Source: Antitrichia curtipendula
Taxonomy: Eukaryota > Streptophyta > Bryopsida > Hypnales > Leucodontaceae
Length of the DNA: 64,000 nt
Direction: 5' to 3'
Assembly (NCBI GenBank): GCA_951230915.1
Contig: OX579638.1
Location: 19,796,696-19,860,695, forward strand
The position numbers and the translations under genes are program-made. The notes under the pieces are model-generated. The model made no database searches and was not told the DNA's origin. It saw only the letters and a list, made by a program, of their open reading frames with translations. This document shows, piece by piece, positions 1 through 11,400 of this stretch (positions are counted from its first letter, which is position 1; each line of letters starts with the position of its first letter).

Positions 1-153
1 TATTACAACAATAAGTAACTAAATTCTTTTGAAAGTAATTTTAATCAACTACTGTTTTCCCAGTGAAATTTCTATTTTGAGCTTACACACTTTCAGGTAT
101 ATAAATCCATTTATAGATGAAGAATACAGCTGTGATTTTGACCCAAATCATAC

Positions 154-1884
154 CTGGCAGACAACAGCAATGCGCTGGTTGGAAGAGCCCGCAATGATGG
201 CACAGAACGGGAATGTGGAAGCGTTGAGGCTGTTACTCATGTGATACCCCTCGGTTTTGTGAACATCGGCCCCCCATGCAATGAAATTCTCATTGATGAA
301 ATCCACCACCACCTCATTGCGTAGGGTGGTCTCACAAAAGGTTGGCGTGTTCACATGCTGGGTAGCGTGTAAGTACACGAACAGGAACTTGAACTCCTCA
401 CCAGCTTTGCGTAGAGCTTCCATGAAGCTGACAGCTTGAAACTCGGGATGGTAGTCACCATAGCGCCTCTCATAGGCCCTGAGAAAATTGGATGCCTCAG
501 TTGCTCCTGATGGCATTGAACCAACAGGGGGTATGTTTCGCTGAACCATAGTCACGCCTTGATTAGGAGCCCCAGTCAACCGCAACGCACCTGATCAAGA
601 TTATGAATATAACTTTTAAGTATCAAAGGTGACGGTTGAGGTTTCACTAATATATTAAGTGCCTCAAAGTCTTAAGAGAGCATCCGAAATTTGGAATCAC
701 TCTTCAGTTTAAAATCCAGTTCTGGCAAACTAAAGAAAATATATTATGTTTGTTATATTCCTAGTATTTGATATAACCCCAAGCATCTTAGGGTGCATCA
801 AGGTAAAAGCAAACGGACCAAGAGCAATATGGTACCTTCTAGGCGCATCCATGTTGATCCTAGGCTCTCCTATTAGACAATTTACATTCTAGGCATCCCT
901 TCAGAATTTTTAGGGATCACATTTGGATACGAGTCACAATTCTGTGTATTACATTATGTAAGGTTTGTTTGCTAATCATTCTCCTCATCGCTCTTGCTCT
1001 TGCTTGCTTTTGCAGTGGTACTTTTACTTTACCTGTCTTCGGTTTATTTTACAGGTTGCGAGTCCTCAAGACGCTAATTGATACAATAAAACTGAAAAAG
1101 AATCTTCTCCCCATATGACTAAATGAGTTGACTGCAGATATAAAAAGATACACACAGCACACCACATTTACATTGCATCCCTACGTACTTCCATTTATCA
1201 AAAGAAACAACTTTCCTTTTTTTTTGATAAAACAGAAACCTATTGCAGAACCAGGAAGACCTGCATTCTGAAACCAAAAGGAAAAAGGAAAAAGAAGGGA
1301 AAAAATTAAGAACAGGTACCTAACCCCGAGTTCAAAACCCCTCCGGCAATCCAAAAGGTCAAGCCCACGGCCCCATACAGAAGGTTATAGCTCCCCCGCA
1401 AGATCGCAAACGGTAGTGTCACGACGCGCCACGCCAACGTTGCCCCACCAACAACGGAAGTGGAGGAAGAAGCAGAAGCAGAAGCAGAAGCAGAAGAAGT
1501 AGAAGACTCTGGGCCATCGCCAATGCGCTCAAACAACGATCGGTCATCATCTACAAAGCTCGCATCAGCAGGAGCAGGGGCAGAGACTCCTGCCAAGGGC
1601 GCTGACATTTCTGGAACCCTAAACCCTGGATCTCTTGATTCTGCTGCAACAACAGCATCAGATACTTGCGTAACAGCACCTGGTTGTTGCGTCACTGCAC
1701 TATCACGCATACTCTCTTCATACTCCGGGATGGCATTCGTGTTCTTGTCCACCATGGCTTGGATGGCCGAGTCCAAGTCCCAGTCATACGCATCCAAAAT
1801 TTGATGCGAGAGAGACTCGTCTTTCACGCCCGTAATCTCCTGAAAGTAAACTAACTTCTGTTTGTCCATGTCGTTGTCCGCCAT
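154..1884 (-). CDS. PUX10/FAF2-like UBA-UAS-UBX protein, partial (C-terminus off the left edge)
   Basis: Two exons are visible: 1884-1320 and 590-154 (phase 1 junction). The next intron starts at 153, so the UBX domain lies outside the window. The ATG at 1884 (MADNDMDKQK) is chosen because the open frame upstream has no ATG. Residues about 6-45 form a UBA domain (FQEITGVKDESLSHQILDAY). An acidic, Ser/Ala-rich linker follows, then a hydrophobic hairpin (LPFAILRGSYNLLYGAVGL), then after the junction a thioredoxin-like UAS domain (FLRAYERRYG, FLFVYLHATQ, NSLNASTFPFCAII). This UBA-hairpin-UAS order is that of plant PUX10 and animal FAF2/UBXD8. Those proteins insert a hairpin in ER or lipid-droplet membranes and recruit the CDC48/p97 ATPase for protein extraction and degradation. 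Family assignment is strong; the exact orthologue is inferred. Confidence 0.88.
1469..1499 (+). repeat. Hexanucleotide microsatellite within the PUX10-like coding exon
   Basis: About four and a half copies of the 6-bp unit AGCAGA on the plus strand. On the coding minus strand it encodes an alternating Ser-Ala tract (SASASASASS) in the linker between the UBA domain and the hydrophobic hairpin. It is a likely site of length variation in a disordered region. Confidence 0.75.
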
Positions 1885-1978
1885 CGGAAACACTTCGCGG
1901 CTCGCGCCACCGGCAAATCTGTTCCACAACAGCTCCAAAACATTAGGGCAACAGAATCTCGATCGACATGACGTTTCT

Positions 1979-2055
1979 GGAACCCTAAACCCTAAATAAC
2001 GTTCATGGATTAATCGTCGAACAGGACACGAAGTTAGCGTAACCCAAAACCCTAA
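1979..2055 (-). promoter_or_regulatory. Telo-box (AAACCCTA) cluster upstream of the PUX10-like gene
   Basis: Copies of AAACCCTAAA occur at about 1985-1996 and 2048-2056, with degenerate AACCTAAACCCAAACCC at about 2100-2118. Such telo-boxes are common near transcription starts of plant housekeeping genes. They lie 100-230 bp upstream of the chosen ATG, so a promoter or 5' UTR role is plausible. A true interstitial telomere array is unlikely because the copies are few and broken. Confidence 0.45.
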
Positions 2056-2281
2056 ATAGATGGAAATTCGCGAGCAACTACCCTGATTGAGCTCCTTCTA
2101 AACCTAAACCCAAACCCAAACTCATTCGTAATTATTTGTTTGAGCTTCAAGTGCCAGTCCAAGTGACGGGATGCATCCCAGAATCGCAAAACGCATCAAT
2201 TGTGTTAGAAAGGGAAATTGCAATTGTAAAAGGATATGGGGCAGTGGAAACTGACCAGCTATGGAAGCAAAGAGGACAGAA

Positions 2282-2500
2282 TAGGAGGCAAGGGACGTGA
2301 AGGAGCAGCTGAAGTTTGCCGACGATGATCTGCGAGAAGGGTTGTACAGAATCTTGGTAGAGGAGAACAAAGCGAAGGGCCCTGCGCATTGTGTGCAAGT
2401 CTGCAGATGCTTGTCATGCAATAAGTTATTGCGGAAAGTTGTGTATCTTTGTCACTTTATCCAGAGGACCAGAGGAGATATTTCAGTTGGGGACTTCTGA
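2282..2500 (+). other. Coding-like stretch of unknown identity
   Basis: An open frame follows a TAG at 2282-2284 and reads as a charged, normal-looking peptide (KEQLKFADDDLREGLYRILV) before becoming low quality after about 2420. Local GC content is higher than in the DNA to the right. There is no convincing ATG and no recognisable family. It may be an exon or a gene relic, or 5' transcribed sequence of the neighbouring gene. Confidence 0.2.
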
Positions 2501-3390
2501 CTTTCACTTTACCTTTTAAAGTAAAGTAAAAGGTTCAGAGCTGCTCCAATGCAACAATGAAACAAGCACAGGAACGGTGGCAACGGGGTTTATAACTTGC
2601 TTTTGCAAAAATGCGCTCCCCAATGCAACCATTATTACCAACGGGATTTTGTAGGGCTCTTCATACGAGAGTGCTTGCTCGGCGTTTTGGGGCAATTCGT
2701 TGAGCATAGAAGAGCACACAAAAAGCTTAGGTTCTTTGACAAGTACTGGTGATTCCTGGGCTCAACAAGTGGTGGTCGTCCCCAAAGCACGCTTGCACCA
2801 AAAGTGGAAGAGATTCACTTGAAAAATCATGTTTGTTGAGCCCTAATCCATTGCCGCATTAGGGTGCGGTCACAAATTGCACTCTATAAGTAGCGCCAGC
2901 CCGCCCCTTGCTTCAACAACAAACCTGAGCCGGATAGAATTCCATGCTTGTTCCAATGTCCGTACTGGAGTTGCTCTTATAACAAAACTACTTGAAAGAA
3001 TCTTGTAAGTTAAACAAAATTATATTGCTTTTGAGCAAAATATTGCTCAAAAAACACAAGCTAGGGGAGTATTGGGAATACTAGGTGGTATGTTCTCTTA
3101 TTTTCAGTTGATGAAATTGTTGATTGGCTATGTATTCTTTGGACTATTTTGCTTTTGGGGGGATGAATGTACACTCTTTTAGATGGATAAATCACTAATA
3201 GAAAAACATGTCTTCCATGATTGTCCATAATGATGGAAAAGTGTCCACGATGCTGAAAATGAGTCATCAAGAGTCATCGAGAACAATCTTCAATCATTTA
3301 GGAAATGTTTTGCTTCTAGATAGTGATTTAAGTTTTATCTGCACCTTTCACGTTTCATTAGTTTATATTGATGTAAACAAAAGCATTGCT
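2501..3390. other. Intergenic, no gene seen
   Basis: Unique-looking sequence with short open frames only. GC-richer up to about 2950, then AT-rich. No family motif, RNA gene or clear repeat was recognised. Confidence 0.5.
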
Positions 3391-3396
3391 TCAACA

Positions 3397-3590
3397 AAGA
3401 TTGTTTTTTATAGTGTCCAAATAAATGAAAGAGAAATTCCTATTATTCCTCCTAGAGATGAGTAAGATTTCTTCTAACTCACTTAATCTCATAACAAAAA
3501 TTGTTTTGTACAATGTTCAAATAAATGAAAGAGAAATTCCTATTATTCCCCCTAGGGATGAGTAAGGTTTCTTCCAACTCATTTAATCTT
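3397..3590. repeat. Two-copy tandem duplication, period 100 bp
   Basis: The stretch around 3421 (AAATGAAAGAGAAATTCC) recurs exactly 100 bp later at 3521. Similarity extends from about 3397-3490 into 3497-3590, with scattered substitutions such as CCTCCTAGAG versus CCCCCTAGGG. Noncoding. Confidence 0.8.
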
Positions 3591-3599
3591 GTTGTAGTT

Positions 3600-6500
3600 A
3601 TTAAGACTCCTTTCATTAGGTTCTTTACTTTGAATTAAAAAAAGTATAATATTTTATCATTGTTGGATGCTGAAATTCAACTAAAAGATTGAACTTCAAA
3701 GGTCAGAATATTTTGTCATTGTGGGATGTTCAAAATTCAACAAGAAGTTCATATCCATAGGACAAATCACCATTGAGGGGTCATAAGAATCATTTTTTAA
3801 AGGTATGCAAGGCATTAGAAAGAAGGTTAGTATTGTATTTAATTCCTAGAAATATACTGAAGGTATGGTATTTAATTGTTGAGTGTGAGGTTTTCATTTT
3901 ATAAGCATTTAGAACATACCCCAAGACAATGTTTGGACCTCTAGTTTGCCTTCCAAAGCTTCATCTCCTTCAATTGGAAAATACTCATAGAGATGCAAAA
4001 AATAAGAACAAATAATGTTGATTGATCCCTCCAATCATTTAATTTGTCTTTTGATTGATGATTTCATGGATGGAGGAGGAACTACTACTCAAGATTGATT
4101 TGTTAGTCCCAAAAAGTAATCAAAAGCCAAATTTGACCTATTCCAACATTACAAAGTGCAACAAGAAGATCATTTTGGGAAAAAAAAATTAAGGCCAACA
4201 TGAAGATCATTATGGGACAGAGGGATTGAGGGAGTAATATCTATACTAAAATATTGAAAGACATACACCATTGCTTAAATGTGATAGTATATATTAAATA
4301 AAATGCTTGACCATATTGATGCTTTTTGTACATGTACGAGGCACGATAATGATCCAAATTGCAAGTGTCAAGAAGAGTGCATCTTGAAAAATGTTTTGTT
4401 TTGCTTTTGAGCAAATTTCTAAACCTTAATATGCGGGCTTGCTATACTTTAGAGCAAAGTTGTTCTTGTGTTCAATGCACCACCAATGTAGCTCAAAATC
4501 AAGTTTGATAGGACAATGTTGCAAATTGTGGGGTGGGGTGGGGTGTTGTTCACCAAATATTGACCAGCTCTTACCAATGGCATCTTGTGGTTGTGTTGGA
4601 TGTTGGAGTGAAGGTGGGCATCAAGGTGGAATTTTTGCCATACAAATGAAATTTTAGATATGATGAACAATGAAGGGTGGTATCAATATCTCATCAATCT
4701 TGGCCCTCAATCTCGGCCACTTTTTTTTCCAAAGATTGCCACCATTTGCTCAATTCAACTACTATTCTACAATGGAAAAGTAACCACCTTTCTTCCACAT
4801 TTTGGTCTTGTGGGCCCTTTTGATGGAGTTTGTAGTGGTGTCAAATCTAGAGAGCATGTGATTGAAGTAAATGCTCTAGCTATGATCTTGTTTGGTCGCA
4901 TTTCATAGTGTCTAAGTAAAATGTAAAGATTAAGAGGTCTCCAATTGCAAGCATTTTGCTTTGTAGAGGAGACAACTTGAACTCTTTGGAGAAGCATTAT
5001 TATAAAATTCAGTGACCAAAACAATTGAAATCTGTTGATTGCATCTATTGTTTCAGACATGTTGTTTTGGACAAAAATCAAATGAAATTTGTTGATTTTT
5101 TCTGTTGTTTTGGACAAATCAAAAAAAATAATTAATTAATTTAAAAAAATTTAGAGTTTCTTTTGCTCCAGATTTTTTGAGCAGTGTGAAAAATCATTTT
5201 CTTAAACTACCTAGCATCCACCACACAAGTAGGGCCACCTAGGCAACCCACCACGCACCCTTGGAGGTCAAACCTTGGACCTAAACCCTTCATAGTTGAT
5301 GTCCAAGGGTGTTGCCATTGCACCATTCAAACCATTACATGTATATATAGGGTGTAAAATTTTATTTAACTAGTTTTTCTATTTATTTATTGTTTGCTTC
5401 GTAAAACCAACATAATTTGGAGGGCATTTTGACATAGTAGAACAAAAAATTTCAAAAAACTTTGAACTTGGAAAAGTCGTAAAATCAAGATAACTTTTAT
5501 TTTTAAAAATATGTTTGAGATTTTGAGCCTGCAATTAAAAGTTATGAACAAAAATTAGGGAGGGTGTTTGAAAATGCCAAAAAATGTTCCTTGCAACCCC
5601 TCTATGATTTTTATCCATAAATTTTGATTAGAGGGTTCAAAATCACAAATGGATTTTTTGGAGGTGAAATTTAGCTTGATTTGACAAAAGAATTTAGTTC
5701 AAAGTTTTCTAAAAAATGTTATTTTACTATGACAAAATGGCCGCCAAAATTTGTTGAGTTTAAAAAATATTAATTTGTGAATTATTTGATTAAAATAAAT
5801 AAATTCTATTGTATATTATCCTCCAAGAAGTCTTGCAAGCCCACTATGAAGTCTAATAAAAAAAATTGTACAACAAATTTCTCAAAATTATAATTAGGTT
5901 TGACAAATCGATTGAACCATTATGCTCAAATGTATAGAAGTAGTCATGATATAAGGGCTAATTAGTAAAATATAATTATAATTTAAAAATATCTATTTAA
6001 TAAAATTTGAAAAGGCAACAACTTGACATTGAATTCTCTCTAGTATAAATTTCTTTTTAGATAATGAGAATTTTTGTATAAAGTGAGTTGAACACATTGA
6101 TGTTTCTTAAATGTTTATAAATACAATTTGAAAAATTCATCACCAATATTTTTCAATCAATTATTATATAATCCAATGAAAAACACACAATACAATTTAC
6201 CAAATATGAAAATTTTGTTTTTTAAAATTTTAATTTGTTATATTGATCAAGATTGCATAAAATGATAAATTTAGTGGGATAGTTTTGACAATATACTCTT
6301 AAAATGATAGCATATTCTTCATGCCACCCAACAATCTTTATAAGGAGTCAAAAATGGCAAATGATAGTAGAGAAAATGAATAACTAGATGATGAGTTTAG
6401 GGCAATTGCAATCTTCAGATTTTAAAGTTTCTACAAGATTTTGGAAATTACACTAGTAATTGTATCATTTGATGATTGATTTTATTCTGAATTCCAAATT

Positions 6501-6750
6501 TTTCTTCATCAAATCCTTAACATCTAATTGCCCAAGGCCTTTTTTGATTTTCTTGAAATTTGCTCTATATTGAACAAAAATTCAACATTTTGGTAAGTTT
6601 CATCAATATTTTTTTAAATTGTAATTGAACAAATTCAAACTAAATATATTAGAGATCACATGAAAAAAGAAAACACAAAAGTACCAATTATGGATTGAAA
6701 GTTTATAATGTTTGATAGAATATTTTTTAAATGAAAATTTTTAAATGGAA
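3600..6750. other. AT-rich gene-free stretch with repeat remnants
   Basis: No protein family is recognisable. At 4212-4234 GGGACAGAGGGATTGAGGGAGTA resembles the right end of the Stowaway-like elements at 16.1 and 40.2 kb, but no left partner was found. A short hairpin-capable motif (CACCCTTGGA with TCCAAGGGTG) lies at about 5257-5313. The rest is A/T-rich sequence with homopolymer runs. Confidence 0.5.
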
Positions 6751-6752
6751 TT

Positions 6753-6830
6753 AGATTCCAAAAGATTCCAAAAGATTCCAAAAGATTCCAAAAAGATTCC
6801 AAAAAGATTCCAAAAAGATTCCAAAAAGAT
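6753..6830. repeat. Minisatellite of 10-11 bp units
   Basis: Tandem copies of AGATTCCAAA(A)(A). The first units are 10 bp (AGATTCCAAA); later ones are 11 bp with one more A. The step in unit length part way along suggests a one-base variant that then spread by slippage or unequal exchange. Noncoding. Confidence 0.9.
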
Positions 6831-7289
6831 TATATATTACCTAAATATTTGTTGATTTGGTCATTGCACTACTCAAATCAATAGAATGTAAGCACCATTA
6901 TGTTGATTTTTATAGAAAGTTCAAAAACTAGTGAAAACGGTCATTCTTTTTGGTAGTGAAGTTAGAATTTTTGGGAAGAAATTCTAGGGCTTAGAACTAT
7001 ATCGAACCTAAAATGAAAAGAAATGGAATTTTTTGCATTTGGAGTTGAAAACTCTAACACTCGTCAATTGGTTGTACTATGTGTTTGAGAAATCAATAGC
7101 AAGTTTAACTTGTAGAAAGACTGCGCCCAAAAAGTAGCCGATGGATGACTTTCCACATCACTATAGAAATGAAGAATGCACTGAATGATTCAAAATGTAG
7201 ATCATTTTTGTCAAAGTACCTTGGTGATAGGTCTCGTCTTTTCATGATTTTTTCCACTACTAGTTCTTTACCTCATATGTTGGTAGTGA

Positions 7290-8805
7290 TTAACCCCTAA
7301 AGTCCCAAGGCCATTTTTCTGCCAAAAAACACTCAAAACTGCCATTTCTGCTGCATTCATCAAAGAAACTAGAAAAAACATTTTGTCATAAAATCTAACC
7401 GTAGGATCTTGTAATACACTTGTCTAAGATCATGTGGTAAAAATTTCATCAAATTTGACCGTACGGATTGGAATATATTAGCATTCAAAGTTGGACAAAA
7501 AGTTTTTTTTCAAGGACATCCTTAGATTGCCCAAAAAACAAGATCGTCCATAACTTTCTCATCACTAGTGCAAATAGAATAATTCAAAGTTTAACCCTTA
7601 AAGGTCAAAGACTATGTTTTCTCTAAAAATGCTCCAAAATTGTCATTTCTAGTACAAGTATCAAATTTTAGAAAAAAATCATTTTTGAACACATGTAATT
7701 GTAGGATCTTGTAGTATGCTGGTTTGAGAAGATGTGGAAACAATTTCAGAAGTTTCCACCATGTGGATTGCAAGATATGAGCTTTGTGAAGTGGCAAAAA
7801 ACCTTGTTTTGTCCCTGCGGAAAATTGAGCAGCTGCACTTCACAAGGTCACATTTGTATGAAAAATGTCCAAAATGGTGGTTTCCCTTAAGGTTCATTCT
7901 TCAAAGCAAGTTGGTTACATGATTAAAAAAATTTAGATAATTTGGAATTGTACAACATACAGGAAAAAAATAGTAAGTAGATCGTAGTAGAGAATGATTC
8001 AAAATACTAAATTGTTAAGAATTTTGTTACGGAATTAAAAAATGTCAATCCCACTGGTTGTAATGTTGTAATTAAAAATCTAGACCCTATGATTTTTATT
8101 TTTTTCAAAAATATTGAAAATTGAGTAAGATAAAGGACTTCAAAGTTTATTTTAGAGTAGAGAATCCATAACTACACGCAAACTAAAACTCCTTAAAACT
8201 TTCATCTCATTAATCAAAATGGAATGATTCAAAGCTTTCCACGTATATAAAAATCTAAAGAACCAATTTCAAATTTTTATTTATGAAAAAAGTTATTTCT
8301 TAAGAATTTTTTGAGCTACCCGCCGACCAATGAAAATTACATATCTTACAATAACTTCTTAACCATGTAGTTAAAAGTTATGAAAATTGTTGGGCCTTAA
8401 AGCTACTCTTTGGGCACATATTGTGTGAAAGTTTTAAAAGAAAAAATTTAAAAATTATGTTTGTAATAAGCTGCCCAAAATCGCTATGTTGCCCAAAGAT
8501 GGTGTTTGGTTCTTTAAGGGTTAACATGTAGACAAAAATATAATGTGTTAGGAAAAAAATAAAAATAAATTTTTTGACTTTTGTGAGTATTTTGGGGCTG
8601 CCCGCTAACCTCCATTTTTGGCTTTTTTGTGCAATAACTTTTGCTTTGGGGCATTGATTGAAATAAAAATTATATTCCCAAGAAGCTTATGTGTTTTTCT
8701 AGCTTTATACAAAGTTTTAGTAAATTATGTTTAATACTGAGACCATATGAGCCTACCCAAAGTCGCGTTTTGGCCCCCATAGGCCAGTGGAACTTTAGGG
8801 GTTAA
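7290..8805. mobile_element. TTAA-flanked piggyBac-like non-autonomous element (outer), interrupted
   Basis: The left end reads TTAACCCCTAAAGTCCC and the right end reads ACTTTAGGGGTTAA, so the ends are inverted repeats starting inside a TTAA pair. The body matches the element at 39861-41006 on both sides of an insertion at 7591-8524: for example TAGGATCTTGTA with the TTTCATCAAATTT block on the left, and CTGCCCGCTAACCTCCATTT against CTACCTGCCAATCTCCATTT on the right. No transposase is present. piggyBac elements are known for TTAA targets and termini starting CCC; assignment here rests on that signature only. Confidence 0.72.
7591..8524. mobile_element. TTAA-flanked piggyBac-like element (inner, nested)
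   Basis: Starts TTAACCCTTAAAGGTC and ends TTCTTTAAGGGTTAA, 934 bp, within the element at 7290-8805. The body matches 18709-19662 nearly end to end, for example TTGTCCCTGCGGAAAATTGA against TTGTCCCTGCGAAAAACCGG, and AAAATTGTTGGGCCTTAAAGC against AAAATTGTTGGGCCCTAAAGC. The homologous position in the 39.9 kb outer copy is uninterrupted with TTCA in place of TTAA. No open frame of note. Confidence 0.78.
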
Positions 8806-9671
8806 ACAAGTGATTAGATAAGCTTAAATATGATGAAAATTACTTCAATTGGAGATGGAAAGAATAGCATGGAATAATAGCAAGAGGGGGGCATTAGAAA
8901 AAATCAAAGGGACATAGAAGAACATTTGACTTTCATCAATGGTGCAAATACAACAAAAACAGGAATATAATTTTATTTTTTTTAAGATTAAGAAAAATAT
9001 ATTTCCACGTCACTTCAAGTTACAAGACAAAAAAACATTAATTTTTAAAAATAAATAAATAAATAAAACAAAAAATATTATTTTTTATTTTCCTATATTT
9101 GTGCTAGTGCTAAAAGTCAAACCCTCCATAAGCCCCATATTTTTTCAAATGACAATGAGTAGACTTCTAGGTTTTCCTTGCTACCTTTTCATCTTCAAGG
9201 GATACAAAGGTTTGTAACTCTCTTTGGCTATTGAAGATCATTATTAACCGATTGCATATTCATGCTCTTCAGTAGGGGATTAGTTCATGGTAATTTATCA
9301 TGCATTAATTTATAGTATTTGTACAAATTCAATATTTATATAAAAGGATATTCTAAATACAAAGACATCCTTTTGTTGAAATTAATGCAAGGTAGAATCT
9401 CTTCACTCACATAAAACCCTTTCAATGCTCTCATCTTGATTTTTTGTTGTCACAATATTATTTCTTTGGTTAAATGATTATCAAGTTCAATATATGTATA
9501 TTGTTTGCTTGTGAATTGTAGTGACAAAACCTCGACAAAATAATCATGTTTTGACATCAAGTTCTTTGCACTTGTGACTGTATTTGCATGTTGTGCTAAA
9601 TACAAAGATCACCTAGAGTTGGTCCCAAGGCTCACACTACTGAGAGTATGCAAAATCATTGGTGCTTATTA
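8806..9671. other. Intergenic, no gene seen
   Basis: AT-rich, with A/T runs around 9000-9080. No clear exon or repeat terminus. Earlier exons of the UBX gene that follows were sought here without success. Confidence 0.45.
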
Positions 9672-11400
9672 GAAAGTCATTTGTTGTCATAAAAGTATTG
9701 TGGACGAAAGGGAGCGAGGTGGCGTGGCTTCAGAAGCTGAAAAAGAGCAAATTTGTGCTCGGCGTCGATTACGGGAAGAGCAAGATGTTGAGTTTCAAGT
9801 TGCTCTCCTCAAAGACCAGGTTTGAAAAAAATCTTCCTAAGCTTAAATATGAGATTCTTGCTAATTATGAAGAAAAACTAGAAAAACAAGAATATAAAAT
9901 CTTTGTTCTTTTCTTTTAATTTATATATATATATAACCTTTTTTCACAATAGCATAAAAAATTTATGATTTTTTCAAATGCAGGAGCGAGATAATCGACG
10001 AAGGCAAAAGGCTCTACGAGCTTCACAAAAGAAGAAGGAAGAAGAAGAAGAAGCTGCAAGAACTATCAAAAAAGAAGTTGCACTTGATAATCGACGGCGT
10101 GAAAAGGCTTCCATTTTAGTAAATGAACCTGAGTTAGGCCCTAATGTTACTAAGGTAACATTCAATCTATTCACATATATTCTTTTCAAAACACCTTAGG
10201 TTCAAAGAATTAACTTGTGAGTTGATGTTGTATGTTGAACTCATAATATTATTTATCCCTTATAATCTTGCATTCGTTTATTTGAAAATTAGAATCAATG
10301 TAACTTGAGTGATTGTAGCCAATCTTGTTTTTAAACTTGAATTTGAATTGGATATTCTTCAATTTCTATACAACTTCTACATTTTGACTAGATTGCAAAT
10401 ATTATGTAAACACATGTACAATTATAATAAAAAAAATAGGTATTTGAATCATATTCATTGGTTTTTCTTTCATTTATATTTGAAAAGTGATCACAAATGA
10501 GCTAGTTTCAAATACTCATTAGAAATTGAAGTTGTATTTATTGTGAAAAAAATCAATTTCAAAAACATATATAGACTAGTCTATTGCCATAGCTTAGGTG
10601 GCAGTTTTATTATGAATAATTGTAGGAGTCTTCTAACAATAATCTATTATAAATATCTAATATCGTGGTGTACTATGTATTTGTTCAAATTATTAATAGA
10701 TATCAAATATTTGTGTCAAAGTAAGATGTTATAACCTTTTCTAATAATAAAAAGGATCAATCTAAAATCATTCAATAAATTGGTGCTTGATTTAATGCAA
10801 AAATGCCAACAATCTTTTTTATATTTGTATTTATCTTAATAGGATTGAAATAGGATTTAAAATACGATGAATTAAAGAATTTTTTTGTGAAGTAACCAAT
10901 TGCAATAGTAGCCTAAACGCATTATTCCAAATTCTTATACAATGAACTCATCATATTTGAATTGATGTCAATTTTATATAATCGATCAATATAACTTTGA
11001 CCCCTTCTAACATTAGTATGTGGTTTTCAAATAACACATTCTTCATTGCATTGAATCATCTTTGACTTGCCAAGAAAAAATTTATATTTTAACCATTGTA
11101 ATGATATATATTATGCTCAATGCTAAAAATGTTGCAATTAGATGTAGTCATTCTTTAAAGTGCTTGCAGGTTCGAGTACGACTACCAAATGGAGAGCATA
11201 GAGAGCGCATGTTCTTAAATACTTCAACAGTGCAGGTGGTGTATGATTACGTCGACACATTGATGTGCTTTGACGTGCTCTCATACAATCTTCTCTCTAT
11301 TTTTCCACGAGTTGTGTATGGTGCAGGAAGTCGAGACATGACCTTAAAATCTGTTGGATTCCACCCTCGTATAAGTCTCTTTGTTCAATTTGATGATTGA
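9672..11400 (+). CDS. UBX-domain protein, C-terminal half only (PUX10/FAF2-type)
   Basis: Three exons join in frame: about 9672-9819, 9984-10154 and 11170-11400 (TGA), each with GT-AG borders. The first ends LREEQDVEFQVALLKDQ, the second is a charged coiled-coil-like linker (RASQKKKEEEEEAARTIKKE) ending EPELGPNVTK, and the third is a UBX domain (VRVRLPNGEHRERMF, VYDYVDTL, SIFPRVVYG, HPRISLFVQFDD). UBX domains are ubiquitin-like folds that bind CDC48/p97; the FPR segment is the usual p97-contacting turn and is present as FPR. The linker and domain fit the C-terminus expected of PUX10-type proteins, the family of the gene at the left edge. No UBA or UAS exon was found upstream, so it is either 5'-truncated, has very distant 5' exons, or is decaying. 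Confidence 0.68.

Noticed and set aside
1979..2118. Interstitial telomere array
   Set aside because: Only a few broken CCCTAAA units; better explained as plant telo-box promoter motifs.
4449..5117. Several short frames at 4.4-5.1 kb as a gene
   Set aside because: No conserved motif, frames overlap on both strands, and no plausible splice pattern links them.
6753..6830. CRISPR-like array
   Set aside because: Units are 10-11 bp with no spacers; it is a simple minisatellite in a nuclear plant genome.
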